This document shows positions 47,302 to 56,412 of a DNA stretch of 64,000 bases, one piece after another. Where the stretch lies: contig NZ_CP012946.1 in NCBI RefSeq assembly GCF_001402875.1, forward strand, positions 970,001 through 1,034,000, read 5' to 3'. Position numbers and translations under genes: made by a program. Each line of letters opens with the position of its first letter. Position 1 is the stretch's first letter. Under the pieces are notes generated by a model that searched no databases, was not told where the DNA came from, and was given only the letters and a program-made list of their open reading frames with translations. This DNA comes from Blastochloris viridis (lineage in GTDB: Bacteria; Pseudomonadota; Alphaproteobacteria; Rhizobiales; Xanthobacteraceae).

Positions 47302-48906
47302 ATGCTGAAGGGCATCCTCTCCGTCGGCGGCTTCACGCTGCTGTCGCGCGCAACCGGCTTCGTTCGCGACGTGGTGCTGGCGGCGGTGCTCGGCGCCGGG
47401 CCGCTCAACGACGCCTTCCTGGTCGCGTTGCGGCTACCCAACCATTTCCGCGCCATCTTCGCCGAGGGCGCCTTCAATGCCGCCTTCGTGCCGGCCTATG
47501 CCCGCGCTCGCGAGGAGGACGGCGAGGCGGAGGCGCGTGCGTTCGCCGGCCGCATCCTCACCTTGCTGGTGCTTGCCACCGGGGTGCTGACCGCAGTGGC
47601 GATGGTGTTCACGCCGCAGGCGATCGATCTCCTGGCGCCGGGCTTTGCCAACGACCCCGTTCGCTTCGACCTCGCGGTGGCGCTGACCCGCATCACCTTT
47701 CCCTATCTGGTGTTCGTGTCGGTGGTGACGCTGCTGGGCGGCATGCTCAACGCCCACAAGCGTTTCGCCGCCGCCGCCGGGGCGCCGATCCTGCTCAACG
47801 TCGCCATCGTGCTGGCGCTGGCGTGGGTCGCGATCGTCCCCGGTGCGGCCCAGGGGGGCACCGGGGCTTCGCTCGCGCCGGCCTATGCCGCCGCCTGGGG
47901 CGTGTTCGTCGCCGGCATCGCCGAGCTCGCGCTGTTGATGGCGGATGCCCGCCGCTCCGGCATCCTGCCGCCGTTCCGCCGGCCGCGGTTCGGCGGGGCG
48001 GTGGCGCGGTTCTTCAAGGCGCTGGGGCCGGCCACCGTTGGCTCGATGGGCACCCAGATCGCGCTGTTCGCCGATACCATCATCGCGTCGCTGTTACCGG
48101 CGGGGGCGCTGTCGGCGCTCTATTTCGCCGACCGCCTGCAGCAACTGCCGATCGGGGTGATCGGCATCGCCGCCGGCACCGTGCTGTTGCCGGAAATGTC
48201 GCGGCGGCTGGCGGCGGGGGACGAGGCGGGCGCGAAGGCGGCGCAGAACCGCGTCATCCTCATCACCTTGCTGCTGGCGCTGCCGTGCCTGGCGGTGTTC
48301 CTCACCATTCCAGACCTGGTGATGCAGGCGCTGTTCGCCCGCGGCGCCTTCACCAGCGCCGACGCGGTGGCGGCCGGGCAGACGCTGGCGGCCTATGCCA
48401 TCGGCCTGCTGCCGTTCGTGGTGCTGCGGGCGTTCGTGGCGCCGTTCCACGCCCGGCGCGACACCACCACGCCGATGGTGGCGGCGTTCGCCGGGGTCGG
48501 CGTCAACGTCGCGCTGAAAGTGGCGCTGATGGCGCCGCTGGCCCAGGTCGGTCTCGCGCTTGGCACCGCGGCCGGTGCCTGGATCAATGTCGGCCTGCTG
48601 GCGGTGCTGGCGGCGCGGCGCGGCTATCTTGCGTTCGACCGCGCCATGGTCGCGACCATCGCCAAGCTTGGTGCCGCCACCGCGGCGCTGGCGCTGGTGC
48701 TGGTGCTGGCCGAGGGACCAGTGCGGGCCGCCACGACCGCGCTGCCGCTGCGCGAGGAAACCGCGCTGGCCGTTCTCGGCGTTCTCGGCGTTGTGGTCTA
48801 TGTCGGCATGGTGGTGGGGCTGCTCGGGCGCGGTCGGCTGCGCAGCCTGCTCGGCGCGGCGGCGGTTGTTTCACGAAAGGGTGATGGCGGGACCGGTCCC
48901 GCCTAA
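47302..48906 (+). CDS. murJ: Lipid II flippase MurJ
   Basis: 534-residue inner-membrane protein of the MurJ/MviN family (MOP superfamily), which flips lipid II for peptidoglycan assembly. About fourteen hydrophobic segments are visible. It shows the N-terminal TLLSRATGFVRDVVLAAVLG motif with the conserved Arg residues, DAFLVALRLPNHFRAIFAEGAFNAAFVPAY, ITFPYLVFVSVVTLLGGMLN and LPIGVIGIAAGTVLLPEMSR. Position next to glycan genes could hint at a Wzx-like role, yet the FRAIFAEGAFNAAFVP block is a MurJ hallmark. Confidence 0.95.
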   Translation: MLKGILSVGGFTLLSRATGFVRDVVLAAVLGAGPLNDAFLVALRLPNHFRAIFAEGAFNAAFVPAYARAREEDGEAEARAFAGRILTLLVLATGVLTAVAMVFTPQAIDLLAPGFANDPVRFDLAVALTRITFPYLVFVSVVTLLGGMLNAHKRFAAAAGAPILLNVAIVLALAWVAIVPGAAQGGTGASLAPAYAAAWGVFVAGIAELALLMADARRSGILPPFRRPRFGGAVARFFKALGPATVGSMGTQIALFADTIIASLLPAGALSALYFADRLQQLPIGVIGIAAGTVLLPEMSRRLAAGDEAGAKAAQNRVILITLLLALPCLAVFLTIPDLVMQALFARGAFTSADAVAAGQTLAAYAIGLLPFVVLRAFVAPFHARRDTTTPMVAAFAGVGVNVALKVALMAPLAQVGLALGTAAGAWINVGLLAVLAARRGYLAFDRAMVATIAKLGAATAALALVLVLAEGPVRAATTALPLREETALAVLGVLGVVVYVGMVVGLLGRGRLRSLLGAAAVVSRKGDGGTGPA

Positions 48907-49136
48907 CCGCATGGCTGGCCGTACGATGGTAACGTGAAAGAGGTTTGCTGCGCGCGCCGACTGGACGAACGGCGGTCTTCTGGCGGCAACCATTCCAGCC
49001 GTTGATGGAATCGCCGGCAAATATCGCATTTGATCGTTGCCGCGATCCAATGTCATAGGGAAGCCTCAAAGCCGTCCGGAGTAAAGCCGCCCGGTCACGC
49101 GTGCCGGGTATGGGTTGGCGGCAGCAGGGGAACCAC

Positions 49137-50336
49137 ATGCAGATCAGAGGCGCCGGCGCACGCCGCATCGGCATCGTCGTTTTGGCTCTCGTTGCGTTTG
49201 GGCCGCTCGCCGGCTGCGGGCAGGGCCAGAAGCAGCAAGCTGCGCCGCCGGCGCCCGCCGTCACGGTGGCACCGCCGGTGAAGAAGGTGGTCACCGAAAC
49301 CGACGAATATGTCGGGCGTTTCGTCGCGGTCGATTCCGTTGAAATCCGGGCGCGGGTGTCGGGCTATCTCGATGCCGTGCACTTCAAGGACGGCCAGCTC
49401 GTCAAGCAGGGCGACCTGCTGTTCTCGATCGACCGGCGGCCGTTCGTGACCACGCTGGAGCAGGCCAAAGCCAATCTGGCGCAGGCCAAGGCCAATCTGG
49501 CCTACACCGAAAGCGATCTGGGGCGCGCCCAGCAGCTGGTGCGCGAAAAGACCATCACCGAGCAGACCTTCGACCAGCGCACGCAGGCCAAGAAGGTCGC
49601 CGAGGCCAATGTCGCCGCCCAGGAGGCGGCGGTGCGGCAGGCCGAACTCGACCTCAGCTTCACCGAGCTGCACGCGCCGATCTCCGGCCGCATCGGCGAC
49701 CGCCGGGTGTCGCCCGGCAACCTGGTTACCGGCGGCACCGGCGGCACTACCACGCTGCTCGGCACCATCGTTTCGATCGACCCGATCCGCTTCGAGTTCA
49801 CCTTCGACGAGGCGTCGTTCATCCGCTACGAGCGGCTGGCCAAGCAGGGCGCCAGCAGCGTCTCCAGCGGCGGCGGCGACGCCGCCGCGACGGTGATGCT
49901 GCGGCTGATCGACGAGAAGACCTTCGGCCACCAGGGCCGGATGGACTTCATCGACAACGTGCTCGACAAGGGCTCGGGCACCATCCGCGGCCGCGCCGAG
50001 TTCTCCAACGCCAACGGCCTGTTCACGCCGGGCCTGTTCGCCCGCCTCCAGGTGCCGGGCGCGGCGCCGGCCGAGGCGTTGCTGGTGCCCGACACCGCGA
50101 TCGGCAGCGAGCAGGTGCGCAAGTTCGTCTACGTCGTCGATGCCGACAACGTCGCCAAGCCGAAATACGTCGTGCTCGGCCAACTGGTCGACGGGCTCCG
50201 CGTGATCAAGGAAGGGCTGTCGCCGGACGACCGCGTGGTGGTCAACGGCGTCGCCCGCATCCGTCCGATGATGAAGGTCACCCCGCAGCCGCAAGGGGCG
50301 CCGCCCGGTCCGGCCGCCGCGGCGCCGGCCAAGTAA
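49137..50336 (+). CDS. RND efflux periplasmic adaptor (AcrA/MexE-like lipoprotein)
   Basis: 399-residue membrane-fusion protein that bridges an inner-membrane RND pump and an outer-membrane channel. A lipoprotein signal ends at PLAGC (Cys27). The biotinyl/lipoyl halves are VEIRARVSGYLDAVHFKDGQ and LHAPISGRIGDRRVSPGNLV, separated by an alpha-helical hairpin with the tandem phrase QAKANLAQAKANLAYTESDL. The C-terminal barrel has VPDTAIGSEQVRKFVYVVD. Start ATG 49137 follows GGGG, and an in-frame ATG at 49101 would weaken the signal peptide. The pump gene follows after 26 bases. No outer-membrane component is present. Confidence 0.93.
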   Translation: MQIRGAGARRIGIVVLALVAFGPLAGCGQGQKQQAAPPAPAVTVAPPVKKVVTETDEYVGRFVAVDSVEIRARVSGYLDAVHFKDGQLVKQGDLLFSIDRRPFVTTLEQAKANLAQAKANLAYTESDLGRAQQLVREKTITEQTFDQRTQAKKVAEANVAAQEAAVRQAELDLSFTELHAPISGRIGDRRVSPGNLVTGGTGGTTTLLGTIVSIDPIRFEFTFDEASFIRYERLAKQGASSVSSGGGDAAATVMLRLIDEKTFGHQGRMDFIDNVLDKGSGTIRGRAEFSNANGLFTPGLFARLQVPGAAPAEALLVPDTAIGSEQVRKFVYVVDADNVAKPKYVVLGQLVDGLRVIKEGLSPDDRVVVNGVARIRPMMKVTPQPQGAPPGPAAAAPAK

Positions 50337-50362
50337 GACAGCGACAGCAAGGCTCCGCCCCG

Positions 50363-53300
50363 ATGCGATTGTCCCATTTCTTCATCGACCGGCCGATCTT
50401 CGCGTCGGTCGTTTCCATCGTTTTCATCATCCTCGGCAGCGTCACGTTCCTCCGCCTGCCGGTGGCGCAGTATCCGGAGATCGCGCCGCCGGTGATCAAC
50501 GTCACCGGCCAGTTTCCGGGCGCGAGCTCGGAGACGGTGGCGGCCACCGTGGTGGCGCCGATCGAGCAGCAGATCAACGGCGTGGAGGGGATGCTCTACA
50601 TCTCCTCCAACTCCACCGCCGACGGCCGCTTCACGATTTCGGTGACGTTCGAAATCGGCGTCAACCTCGACATTGCCCAGGTGCAGGTGCAGAACCGCGT
50701 CGCTATCGCGACGCCGCGCCTGCCGAGCCAGGTGCAGCAGATCGGCGTCACCGTCGCCAAGAGTTCGCCCAACATCCTGATGGTGGTGAACCTGTACTCG
50801 CCCGATCAATCGCGCGATACGCTGTTCATCTCCAACTTCGCCAACATCCAGATCAAGGACGTGCTGTCGCGCGTCGACGGCGTCGGCTCGATCACGGTGT
50901 TCGGCAGCCGCGACTACGCGATGCAGGTGTGGCTCGATCCCTATCGGCTGCAATCGCTGAACCTGACCGCGACCGATGTCACCCAGGCGCTGCTGGCGCA
51001 GAACATCCAGGTCGCCTCGGGTGTGCTCAACCAGCCGCCGGTGCCGAACCAGCTCGCGTTCCAGGTCGCGGTGCAGACGCTGGGCCGACTGTCCGAGCCC
51101 GAGCAGTTCGGCAACATCGTGGTCAAGCAGACCGAGAACGCCATCGTCCGCATCAAGGACGTGGCGCGGGTGGAGTTGACGGCGCAGGACTACACCTCGA
51201 CCTCCTATCTCGATCGCAATCCGTCGGTGGCGCTCGGCGTGTTCCAGCGGCCCGGCTCCAACGCGCTGTCGGCCGGCAAGGCCATCATCAGCACGATGGA
51301 TGAGCTGGCGAAGTCGTTCCCGCCGGGCATCAAGTACTCCATTATCTACAACCCCACCCAGTTCATCTCGGAATCGGTCAACGCCGTGCTCGAGACCATG
51401 CTGGAGGCGGTGGTGCTCGTGGTGCTGGTGGTGATCTTGTTCCTGCAGACCTGGCGGGCAGCAATGATCCCGATCCTGGCCATTCCGATCTCGCTGATCG
51501 GCACCTTCTTCGTGATGGGTGCGGCCGGGTTCTCGCTCAACAATTTGTCGCTGTTCGGCCTGGTGCTCGCCATCGGCATCGTGGTCGACGACGCCATCGT
51601 GGTGGTGGAGAACGTCGAGCGCAACATCGCCGACGGACTGGAGCCGCACGCAGCGGCGCGCAAGACCATGGACGAGGTCGGCGCCGCGCTGATCGCCATC
51701 GCGCTGGTGCTGTGCGCGGTGTTCGTGCCCTCGATGTTCATCGCCGGCATCTCGGGCCAGTTCTACCGCCAGTTCGCGCTCACTATCGCCAGCGCCACGG
51801 TGATCTCGCTGATCATCTCGCTCACGCTGTCGCCGGCGATGTGCGCGCTGCTGCTCAAGCCGCACGATCCGCGCCACCGCGACAAGTGGTGGGAGAAACC
51901 GGTCCACGCCTTCTTCCGCGGCTTCAATTTCGGCTTCAACGGCCTCGCCCGCGGCTACAGCTGGGTGGTGGGCAAGGTGGTGCGCATCTCGGTGGTGATG
52001 CTGGCGGTCTATGTCGGCATCATCGCGCTCGGCCTGGACTTCTTCAACGACACGCCGAAGGGCTTCATCCCGCAGCAGGACCGCGGCTATTTGATCGTCG
52101 CCTCGCAGTTGCCGCCGGGCGCCGCCATCAGCCGCACTGACGAGGTGATGCGGCGGGCCGCCGACATGGTGTTGCAGACGCCGGGCGTCGCCCATGTCGT
52201 CAACATCGTCGGTTTCTCGGGCGCGACCTTCACCAACGCGCCCAATGCCGGCGCCATGTTCGTGATCCTGGAGCCGTTCGACGTCCGCAAAGGCGACCCC
52301 GCCAAGACCGCCGCGGCGATCCAGGGCGCGTTGTTCGCCCGCTTCGCGGTGGTTCAGGACGCGTTCATGATTGTGGCGCTGCCGCCGCCTGTCGACGGCA
52401 TCGGCAACGCCGGCGGCTATCGCATGATGATCGAGGATCGCAGCGGGCTGGGGCCGCAGGCGCTGCAGGGCGCGGTCTATGCGATGATGGGCAAGGCGGC
52501 GCAGACGCCGGGGCTGAAGCAGGTCTATTCGCTGTTCGAGACCGCGACGCCGCAGCTCTATCTCGACATCGACCGCACCAAGGCGCAGCTGCTCGGCGTC
52601 AATCTCGGCGACGCCTTCAATGCGCTGCAGATCTATATCGGCTCGTCCTACGTCAATGACTTCAACCTGTTCGGCCGCACCTTCCGGGTGCAGGCGCAGG
52701 CCGATGCGCCCTACCGGCTCGAGCCGAGCGACGTGATGAACCTGAGGGTACGCAACAAGACCGGCGAGATGGTGCCGTTCGGCTCCTTCACCACGGTGCG
52801 CGACATATCCGGTCCCTACCGCATGCCGCGATACAACATCTATCCGGCGGCGGAGATCGACGGCGACGTCATGCCCGGCACCTCGCAGGGCCAGGCGATG
52901 ACGATCATGGAAAATCTGGCCGCCGAGATCCTGCCGCCGGGCATGGGTTTCGAGTGGACCGGCATCGCCTTCCAGCAGCAGCGCGCCGGCGACACCGCCA
53001 CCTTCGCCTTCGTGCTCGGCGTGGTGTTCGTGTTCCTGGTGCTGGCGGCGCAGTACGAGAGTCTGACGCTGCCGCTGGCGGTGATTTTGATCGTGCCGAT
53101 GTGTCTGGTCGCCTCGATCACCGGCATCCTGTTGCGCGGGATGGATAACAACATCCTGACACAGGTCGGTTTCGTGGTGCTGATCGCCTTGGCGTCGAAG
53201 AACGCCATCCTGATCGTGGAGTTCGCCAAGCAGCTCGAGGACGACGGCCGCGACCGCTTCGCCGCGGCGATGGAGGCGGCGCGGCTGCGGCTGCGCCCGA

Positions 53301-53530
53301 TCCTCATGACCTCGCTCGCCTTCATCCTCGGCGTGGTGCCGCTGGCCTGGGCCACCGGTGCCGGCGCCGAGCTCAGGCGCGCGCTCGGCACCGCGGTGTT
53401 CTCCGGCATGATCGGCGTCACCGTGTTCGGCCTGATCTTCACGCCGGTGTTCTACGTGGTGTGCCGCTGGATCGCCGGCTTCGGCGAGCGGCGGGCGCGT
53501 GCACGCGCGGCGGCGACGCCAGTGGAATGA
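50363..53530 (+). CDS. RND multidrug efflux pump (AcrB/MexF-like, HAE1)
   Basis: 1055-residue inner-membrane proton/drug antiporter. It opens with MRLSHFFIDRPIFASVVSIV, the first helix of HAE1 pumps, and PVAQYPEIAPPVINVTGQFP. The periplasmic porter halves are followed by the membrane domains, including LVLAIGIVVDDAIVVVENVE (helix 4 with the proton-relay Asp pair), and VVLIALASKNAILIVEFAKQ near the C terminus with the matching Lys. Twelve helices and full length are consistent with an active pump. It is co-transcribed with the adaptor. Substrates cannot be predicted, and an outer-membrane TolC-like partner must come from elsewhere. Confidence 0.95.
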   Translation: MRLSHFFIDRPIFASVVSIVFIILGSVTFLRLPVAQYPEIAPPVINVTGQFPGASSETVAATVVAPIEQQINGVEGMLYISSNSTADGRFTISVTFEIGVNLDIAQVQVQNRVAIATPRLPSQVQQIGVTVAKSSPNILMVVNLYSPDQSRDTLFISNFANIQIKDVLSRVDGVGSITVFGSRDYAMQVWLDPYRLQSLNLTATDVTQALLAQNIQVASGVLNQPPVPNQLAFQVAVQTLGRLSEPEQFGNIVVKQTENAIVRIKDVARVELTAQDYTSTSYLDRNPSVALGVFQRPGSNALSAGKAIISTMDELAKSFPPGIKYSIIYNPTQFISESVNAVLETMLEAVVLVVLVVILFLQTWRAAMIPILAIPISLIGTFFVMGAAGFSLNNLSLFGLVLAIGIVVDDAIVVVENVERNIADGLEPHAAARKTMDEVGAALIAIALVLCAVFVPSMFIAGISGQFYRQFALTIASATVISLIISLTLSPAMCALLLKPHDPRHRDKWWEKPVHAFFRGFNFGFNGLARGYSWVVGKVVRISVVMLAVYVGIIALGLDFFNDTPKGFIPQQDRGYLIVASQLPPGAAISRTDEVMRRAADMVLQTPGVAHVVNIVGFSGATFTNAPNAGAMFVILEPFDVRKGDPAKTAAAIQGALFARFAVVQDAFMIVALPPPVDGIGNAGGYRMMIEDRSGLGPQALQGAVYAMMGKAAQTPGLKQVYSLFETATPQLYLDIDRTKAQLLGVNLGDAFNALQIYIGSSYVNDFNLFGRTFRVQAQADAPYRLEPSDVMNLRVRNKTGEMVPFGSFTTVRDISGPYRMPRYNIYPAAEIDGDVMPGTSQGQAMTIMENLAAEILPPGMGFEWTGIAFQQQRAGDTATFAFVLGVVFVFLVLAAQYESLTLPLAVILIVPMCLVASITGILLRGMDNNILTQVGFVVLIALASKNAILIVEFAKQLEDDGRDRFAAAMEAARLRLRPILMTSLAFILGVVPLAWATGAGAELRRALGTAVFSGMIGVTVFGLIFTPVFYVVCRWIAGFGERRARARAAATPVE

Positions 53531-53711
53531 GCCTCGACGTTCCGCCGCCCGGTTCGACGGGTGGCGGAACGAGGTGTTTGCGCCGCGGCGTTGCGGCCCG
53601 GCGCGCGGCGGCGTGCCGCGGCCGGTTCGCATCGCTGCTCCGCGGTTACCGCCATGTCGGCGGTGCGGCATTCGTGCTGTTGTAAAATTCCTTCCAGCCT
53701 GCCGACGGCCG

Positions 53712-54623
53712 ATGTCCCTGCTTTTCAAAGGCGTGCTGTTCAAGCTTCTGGCGGTGCTGTGCTTCAGCGCCATGTCGGCGCTGATCCGCCACATCGGCAC
53801 CGCGGTGCCGGCCGGCGAGGTGGTGTGCTTCCGCGCCTTCTTCAATCTGGTGCCGCTGCTGTTGTGGCTCGGCTATGAGCGGCAGCTCGCCAGCGCGGTG
53901 CGGACCGCGAACCCGCTCGGCCATTTCTTCCGCAGCTTCACCGGCATCCTGGCGATGTTCTTCATGTTCACCGGCCTTGCGTTGCTGCCGCTGGCGGAAG
54001 CCACCGCCATCGGCTTCGCCATGCCGTTGATCGCGGTGGCGTTTGCCGCGCTGTTCCTGAAGGAGCAGGTGCGGGCGTTCCGCTGGAGCGCGGTGGTGGT
54101 CGGCATGGTCGGGGTGGTGATCATCCTGTGGCCGCGGTTCGGTGAGGACCTCACCAGCACGGCGGCGATCGGGGCGGCGGCCTCGCTGATCGGCGCGGTG
54201 CTGTCGGCGGCCGCCATCGTGCAGATCCGCCGGCTGACCCAGACCGAGACCACCGGCGCCATCGTGTTTTATTTCTCGGTCTACTCGACGGTGCTGGCGC
54301 TCGCCACCGCGCCGTTCGGCTGGGTGATGCCGGATGGAGCGACCACCCTCCTGCTGATCGCCATCGGTGTGCTGGGCGGGGTGGCGCAGATCCTGATGAC
54401 GCAGAGCTATCGATATGCCGACGCCTCGCTGCTGGCGCCGTTCGACTACACGGCGATCGTGTGGGCGCTGGCGCTCGGCTTGGTGGCGTTCCACGAGGTG
54501 CCGGGGCCGATGGTGCTGGTCGGCTCGCTGGTGGTGGTCGGCGCCGGGCTGGCGGTGATCTGGCGCGAGCGCCGCCTCGGCCTGCGGCGCACGCGGGAGC
54601 GCGAGGCCACCCCGGCGGAATGA
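53712..54623 (+). CDS. DMT superfamily transporter (EamA domain)
   Basis: 303-residue inner-membrane protein with ten hydrophobic segments and two EamA repeats (about residues 8-140 and 150-285). It begins LLFKGVLFKLLAVLCFSAMSALIRHIG and has the paired motifs FFMFTGLALLPLAEATAIGF and QSYRYADASLLAPFDYTAIVWA, the two halves of the EamA fold. Family members export metabolites such as amino acids or S-adenosylmethionine. The end carries a short basic Arg-rich tail. It begins 181 bases after the RND pump and is probably independent of it. Substrate unknown. Confidence 0.9.
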   Translation: MSLLFKGVLFKLLAVLCFSAMSALIRHIGTAVPAGEVVCFRAFFNLVPLLLWLGYERQLASAVRTANPLGHFFRSFTGILAMFFMFTGLALLPLAEATAIGFAMPLIAVAFAALFLKEQVRAFRWSAVVVGMVGVVIILWPRFGEDLTSTAAIGAAASLIGAVLSAAAIVQIRRLTQTETTGAIVFYFSVYSTVLALATAPFGWVMPDGATTLLLIAIGVLGGVAQILMTQSYRYADASLLAPFDYTAIVWALALGLVAFHEVPGPMVLVGSLVVVGAGLAVIWRERRLGLRRTREREATPAE

Positions 54624-54750
54624 CGAGAGCGCCCGCCGACCTTGCTGAGTCAGGCGGCCGCGCCAGGTCTTTGTTTCATCGCTTTTTCGCTGACGCGGCC
54701 GTTCGGGTCTGTCGCAAAACCGGTTCTTGCTTTTGCGGAGAATGCTGTTG

Positions 54751-54850
54751 GCACCCGAGAGCTGAGGCCTTCCCCATGGTTCGAGACGGCTGCTTTTGCC
54801 GCCTCCTCACCATGAGGCCGAAAAAGGTCAGCCTTCAGGGCCTCGGGTGC
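54751..54850. repeat. Nested inverted repeat (intergenic repeat element)
   Basis: GCACCCGAG (54751-54759) and CTCGGGTGC (54842-54850) enclose an inner hairpin with CCATGGTTCGAGACGGC and its partner GCCGCCTCCTCACCATGAGG. The inner module resembles a repeat common between genes in Bradyrhizobium and Rhodopseudomonas. It lies at the convergent ends of the DMT transporter and AsnC-type genes and could act as a transcription stop. Confidence 0.6.
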
Positions 54851-54860
54851 AAGACCCGAC

Positions 54861-55106
54861 TCAAGCCCCGGTGAACGCCTTGAAGGTGATGATGGTCTTG
54901 GTGTCCTGGATGCCGGGAATCAACTGCACCTTCTCGTTCACGAAGTGGCCGATGTCGGTGGCAACGGGGACGTAGAACTTCACCAGCAGGTCGTAGTCGC
55001 CGGCGGTGGAATAGATCTCCGAGGCGATTTCGGCGTCGGCGAGGATGTTCGCCACCTCATAGGCCTTGCCGAGGTGGCATTTGATCTGGACGAAGAACGG
55101 GATCAT
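54861..55106 (-). CDS. AsnC/Lrp-type ligand-binding (RAM domain) protein, no DNA-binding domain
   Basis: 81-residue protein consisting only of the regulation-of-amino-acid-metabolism (RAM) fold of Lrp/AsnC proteins: FVQIKCHLGKAYEVANIL, then ASEIYSTAGDYDLLVKFYVP and QLIPGIQDTKTIITFKAF. The helix-turn-helix half is absent. Such stand-alone RAM proteins assemble into rings that bind amino acids. ATG 55106 gives the usual stand-alone length; longer upstream frames are Arg/Pro-rich shadows. The function of stand-alone members is not established. It is divergent from the thiamine operon. Confidence 0.88.
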   Translation of the reverse strand: MIPFFVQIKCHLGKAYEVANILADAEIASEIYSTAGDYDLLVKFYVPVATDIGHFVNEKVQLIPGIQDTKTIITFKAFTGA

Positions 55107-55432
55107 CGGCGGCTCCAGCGAGGCCCGAAAACGACAAGCAAGGCCCGAAGGCAGATGGCGGCACAGCACCACAGCCCGCCCGCCCGCGCAAGCGGCATGG
55201 CGCGCCGGTGGACCCGGCCGGGCACCGCGGGGCCGGATGGCGCGGCCGGGCGCTAGGCTGTTGTTTTGCTGAGGTTTCTGGCGCAATAGCGGTTTTCACG
55301 GTGGCGGAAACCCTCTATGGTGGGCGCCACATCTCGTCGGGGTGTCGATCGATGTGAAATCCGGCCTTGCTCGCCGGGTTTTGCGCTCCCTCCGCCAAAA
55401 GTCCGGTTTTCGTGCAAGGGTTTTGGGTGGAT

Positions 55433-55552
55433 GAAGGGGCCGGGGCCGCGCAGCGGCCGGCCGGAACCCGCCGGACTGAGAGGCCGGAGGTTCGTCCGCC
55501 GGCCAACCCGTCGAACCTGAACCGGGTCATGCCGGCGGAGGAAATCGGGATG
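55433..55552 (+). promoter_or_regulatory. TPP riboswitch (THI element)
   Basis: Contains the conserved elements in order: GGGGCCGGGG (P1-P2 side), GGACTGAGAGG (CTGAGA), AACCCGTCGAACCTGAACCG and GGTCATGCCGGCGGAGG, ending in GGAGGAAATC. The terminal GGAGG serves both as the 3' riboswitch strand and as a Shine-Dalgarno for a short upstream frame at 55550. TPP binding is expected to reduce thiM-thiE-thiD expression. Confidence 0.93.
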
Positions 55553-55612
55553 GAATCCACAACAGGCCGCGGGGTGGCGTGCGCGACTGGCCGCGCGAGG
55601 ATGGGCGCATGA
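55550..55612 (+). CDS. Short upstream frame between TPP riboswitch and thiM
   Basis: A 20-codon frame begins with ATG at 55550, nine bases after the GGAGG that forms the 3' side of the riboswitch, and its TGA (55610-55612) overlaps the thiM ATG (55609) as ATGA. It is in a different frame from thiM. This arrangement would make thiM translation depend on riboswitch-gated ribosomes by coupling. thiM also has its own GAGG 8 bases upstream, so coupling may be partial. The peptide is not recognisable and may be only a leader. Confidence 0.4.
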   Translation: MESTTGRGVACATGRARMGA

Positions 55613-56412
55613 CCGCGGCCAGCAACGTCCATGGCACGGCGCTGGTCGGCGCCACCGCCGACATTCTCGACCGCGTGCGGGCGCACGCGCCGCGCGTCCA
55701 CTGCATCACCAACGTCGCCGCCCAGGTGCTGACCGCCAACATGCTGCTGGCGGTGGGGGCGGTGCCGTCGCTGACGATCTCGCCGGATGAGGTCGCCAGC
55801 TTCGTCGCCAGCGCGGATGCGCTGCTGATCAATCTCGGCACCTTCGACGCCAACCGTCGCGAGGCGGTGGAGATTGCGCTCGACGAGGCCGACGAGGACC
55901 GCACCCCCTGGGTGCTCGACCCGGTGCTGTGCGATCGCTCGGAGGCGCGCGTTGCCTTCGCCCGCGTGCTGGCGGCGCGTGAGCCCGAGGTGGTGCGCGC
56001 CAACCAGGCCGAGATCGCGGCGCTGACCGACCGCGACCCGACGCCGGCGGTGTGCGACCGCTTTGCGCTCGACAACATGACGGTGCTCGCCGTCACCGGG
56101 GCCACCGACCTCGTCACCGACGGCGCCAAGCGGCTTATGATCGCCAGCGGCCATCCGCTGATGGCGCGGGCGACCGCGGTGGGCTGCGCCGGCACCGCGC
56201 TGATCGCCGCCTGCCTCGCGGTCGAAGACGACCCGTTCCTGGCGACGGCGGCGGGCCTACTCGCACTCGGCGTCGCCGGCGAGGTCGCCGCGACCGGCGC
56301 GCGCGGTCCCGGCACCCTGGTGCCGCGCTTGATCGACGCGGTCTATCTGCTCGACCGTCACACGCTCGGCGTCCACGCCAAGCTCGACGGTCCGCTCGAC
56401 GTGGTGTCATGA
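55609..56412 (+). CDS. thiM: Hydroxyethylthiazole kinase ThiM
   Basis: Phosphorylates hydroxyethylthiazole, the salvage route to the thiazole half of thiamine. The 267-residue ribokinase-like protein has VHCITNVAAQVLTANMLLAVG, PSLTISPDEVASFVASADAL, WVLDPVLCDRSEAR, VVRANQAEIAALT and the catalytic region AVGCAGTALIAACLAVE with a G-x-G-x-A loop like the family GTGC. In the usual enzyme this reads G-C-G-x-L; here TAVGCAGTAL provides the Cys. It is first in a coupled thiM-thiE-thiD operon under the TPP riboswitch. ATG 55609 is favoured over 55579, which starts in non-conserved sequence. Confidence 0.94.
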   Translation: MTAASNVHGTALVGATADILDRVRAHAPRVHCITNVAAQVLTANMLLAVGAVPSLTISPDEVASFVASADALLINLGTFDANRREAVEIALDEADEDRTPWVLDPVLCDRSEARVAFARVLAAREPEVVRANQAEIAALTDRDPTPAVCDRFALDNMTVLAVTGATDLVTDGAKRLMIASGHPLMARATAVGCAGTALIAACLAVEDDPFLATAAGLLALGVAGEVAATGARGPGTLVPRLIDAVYLLDRHTLGVHAKLDGPLDVVS

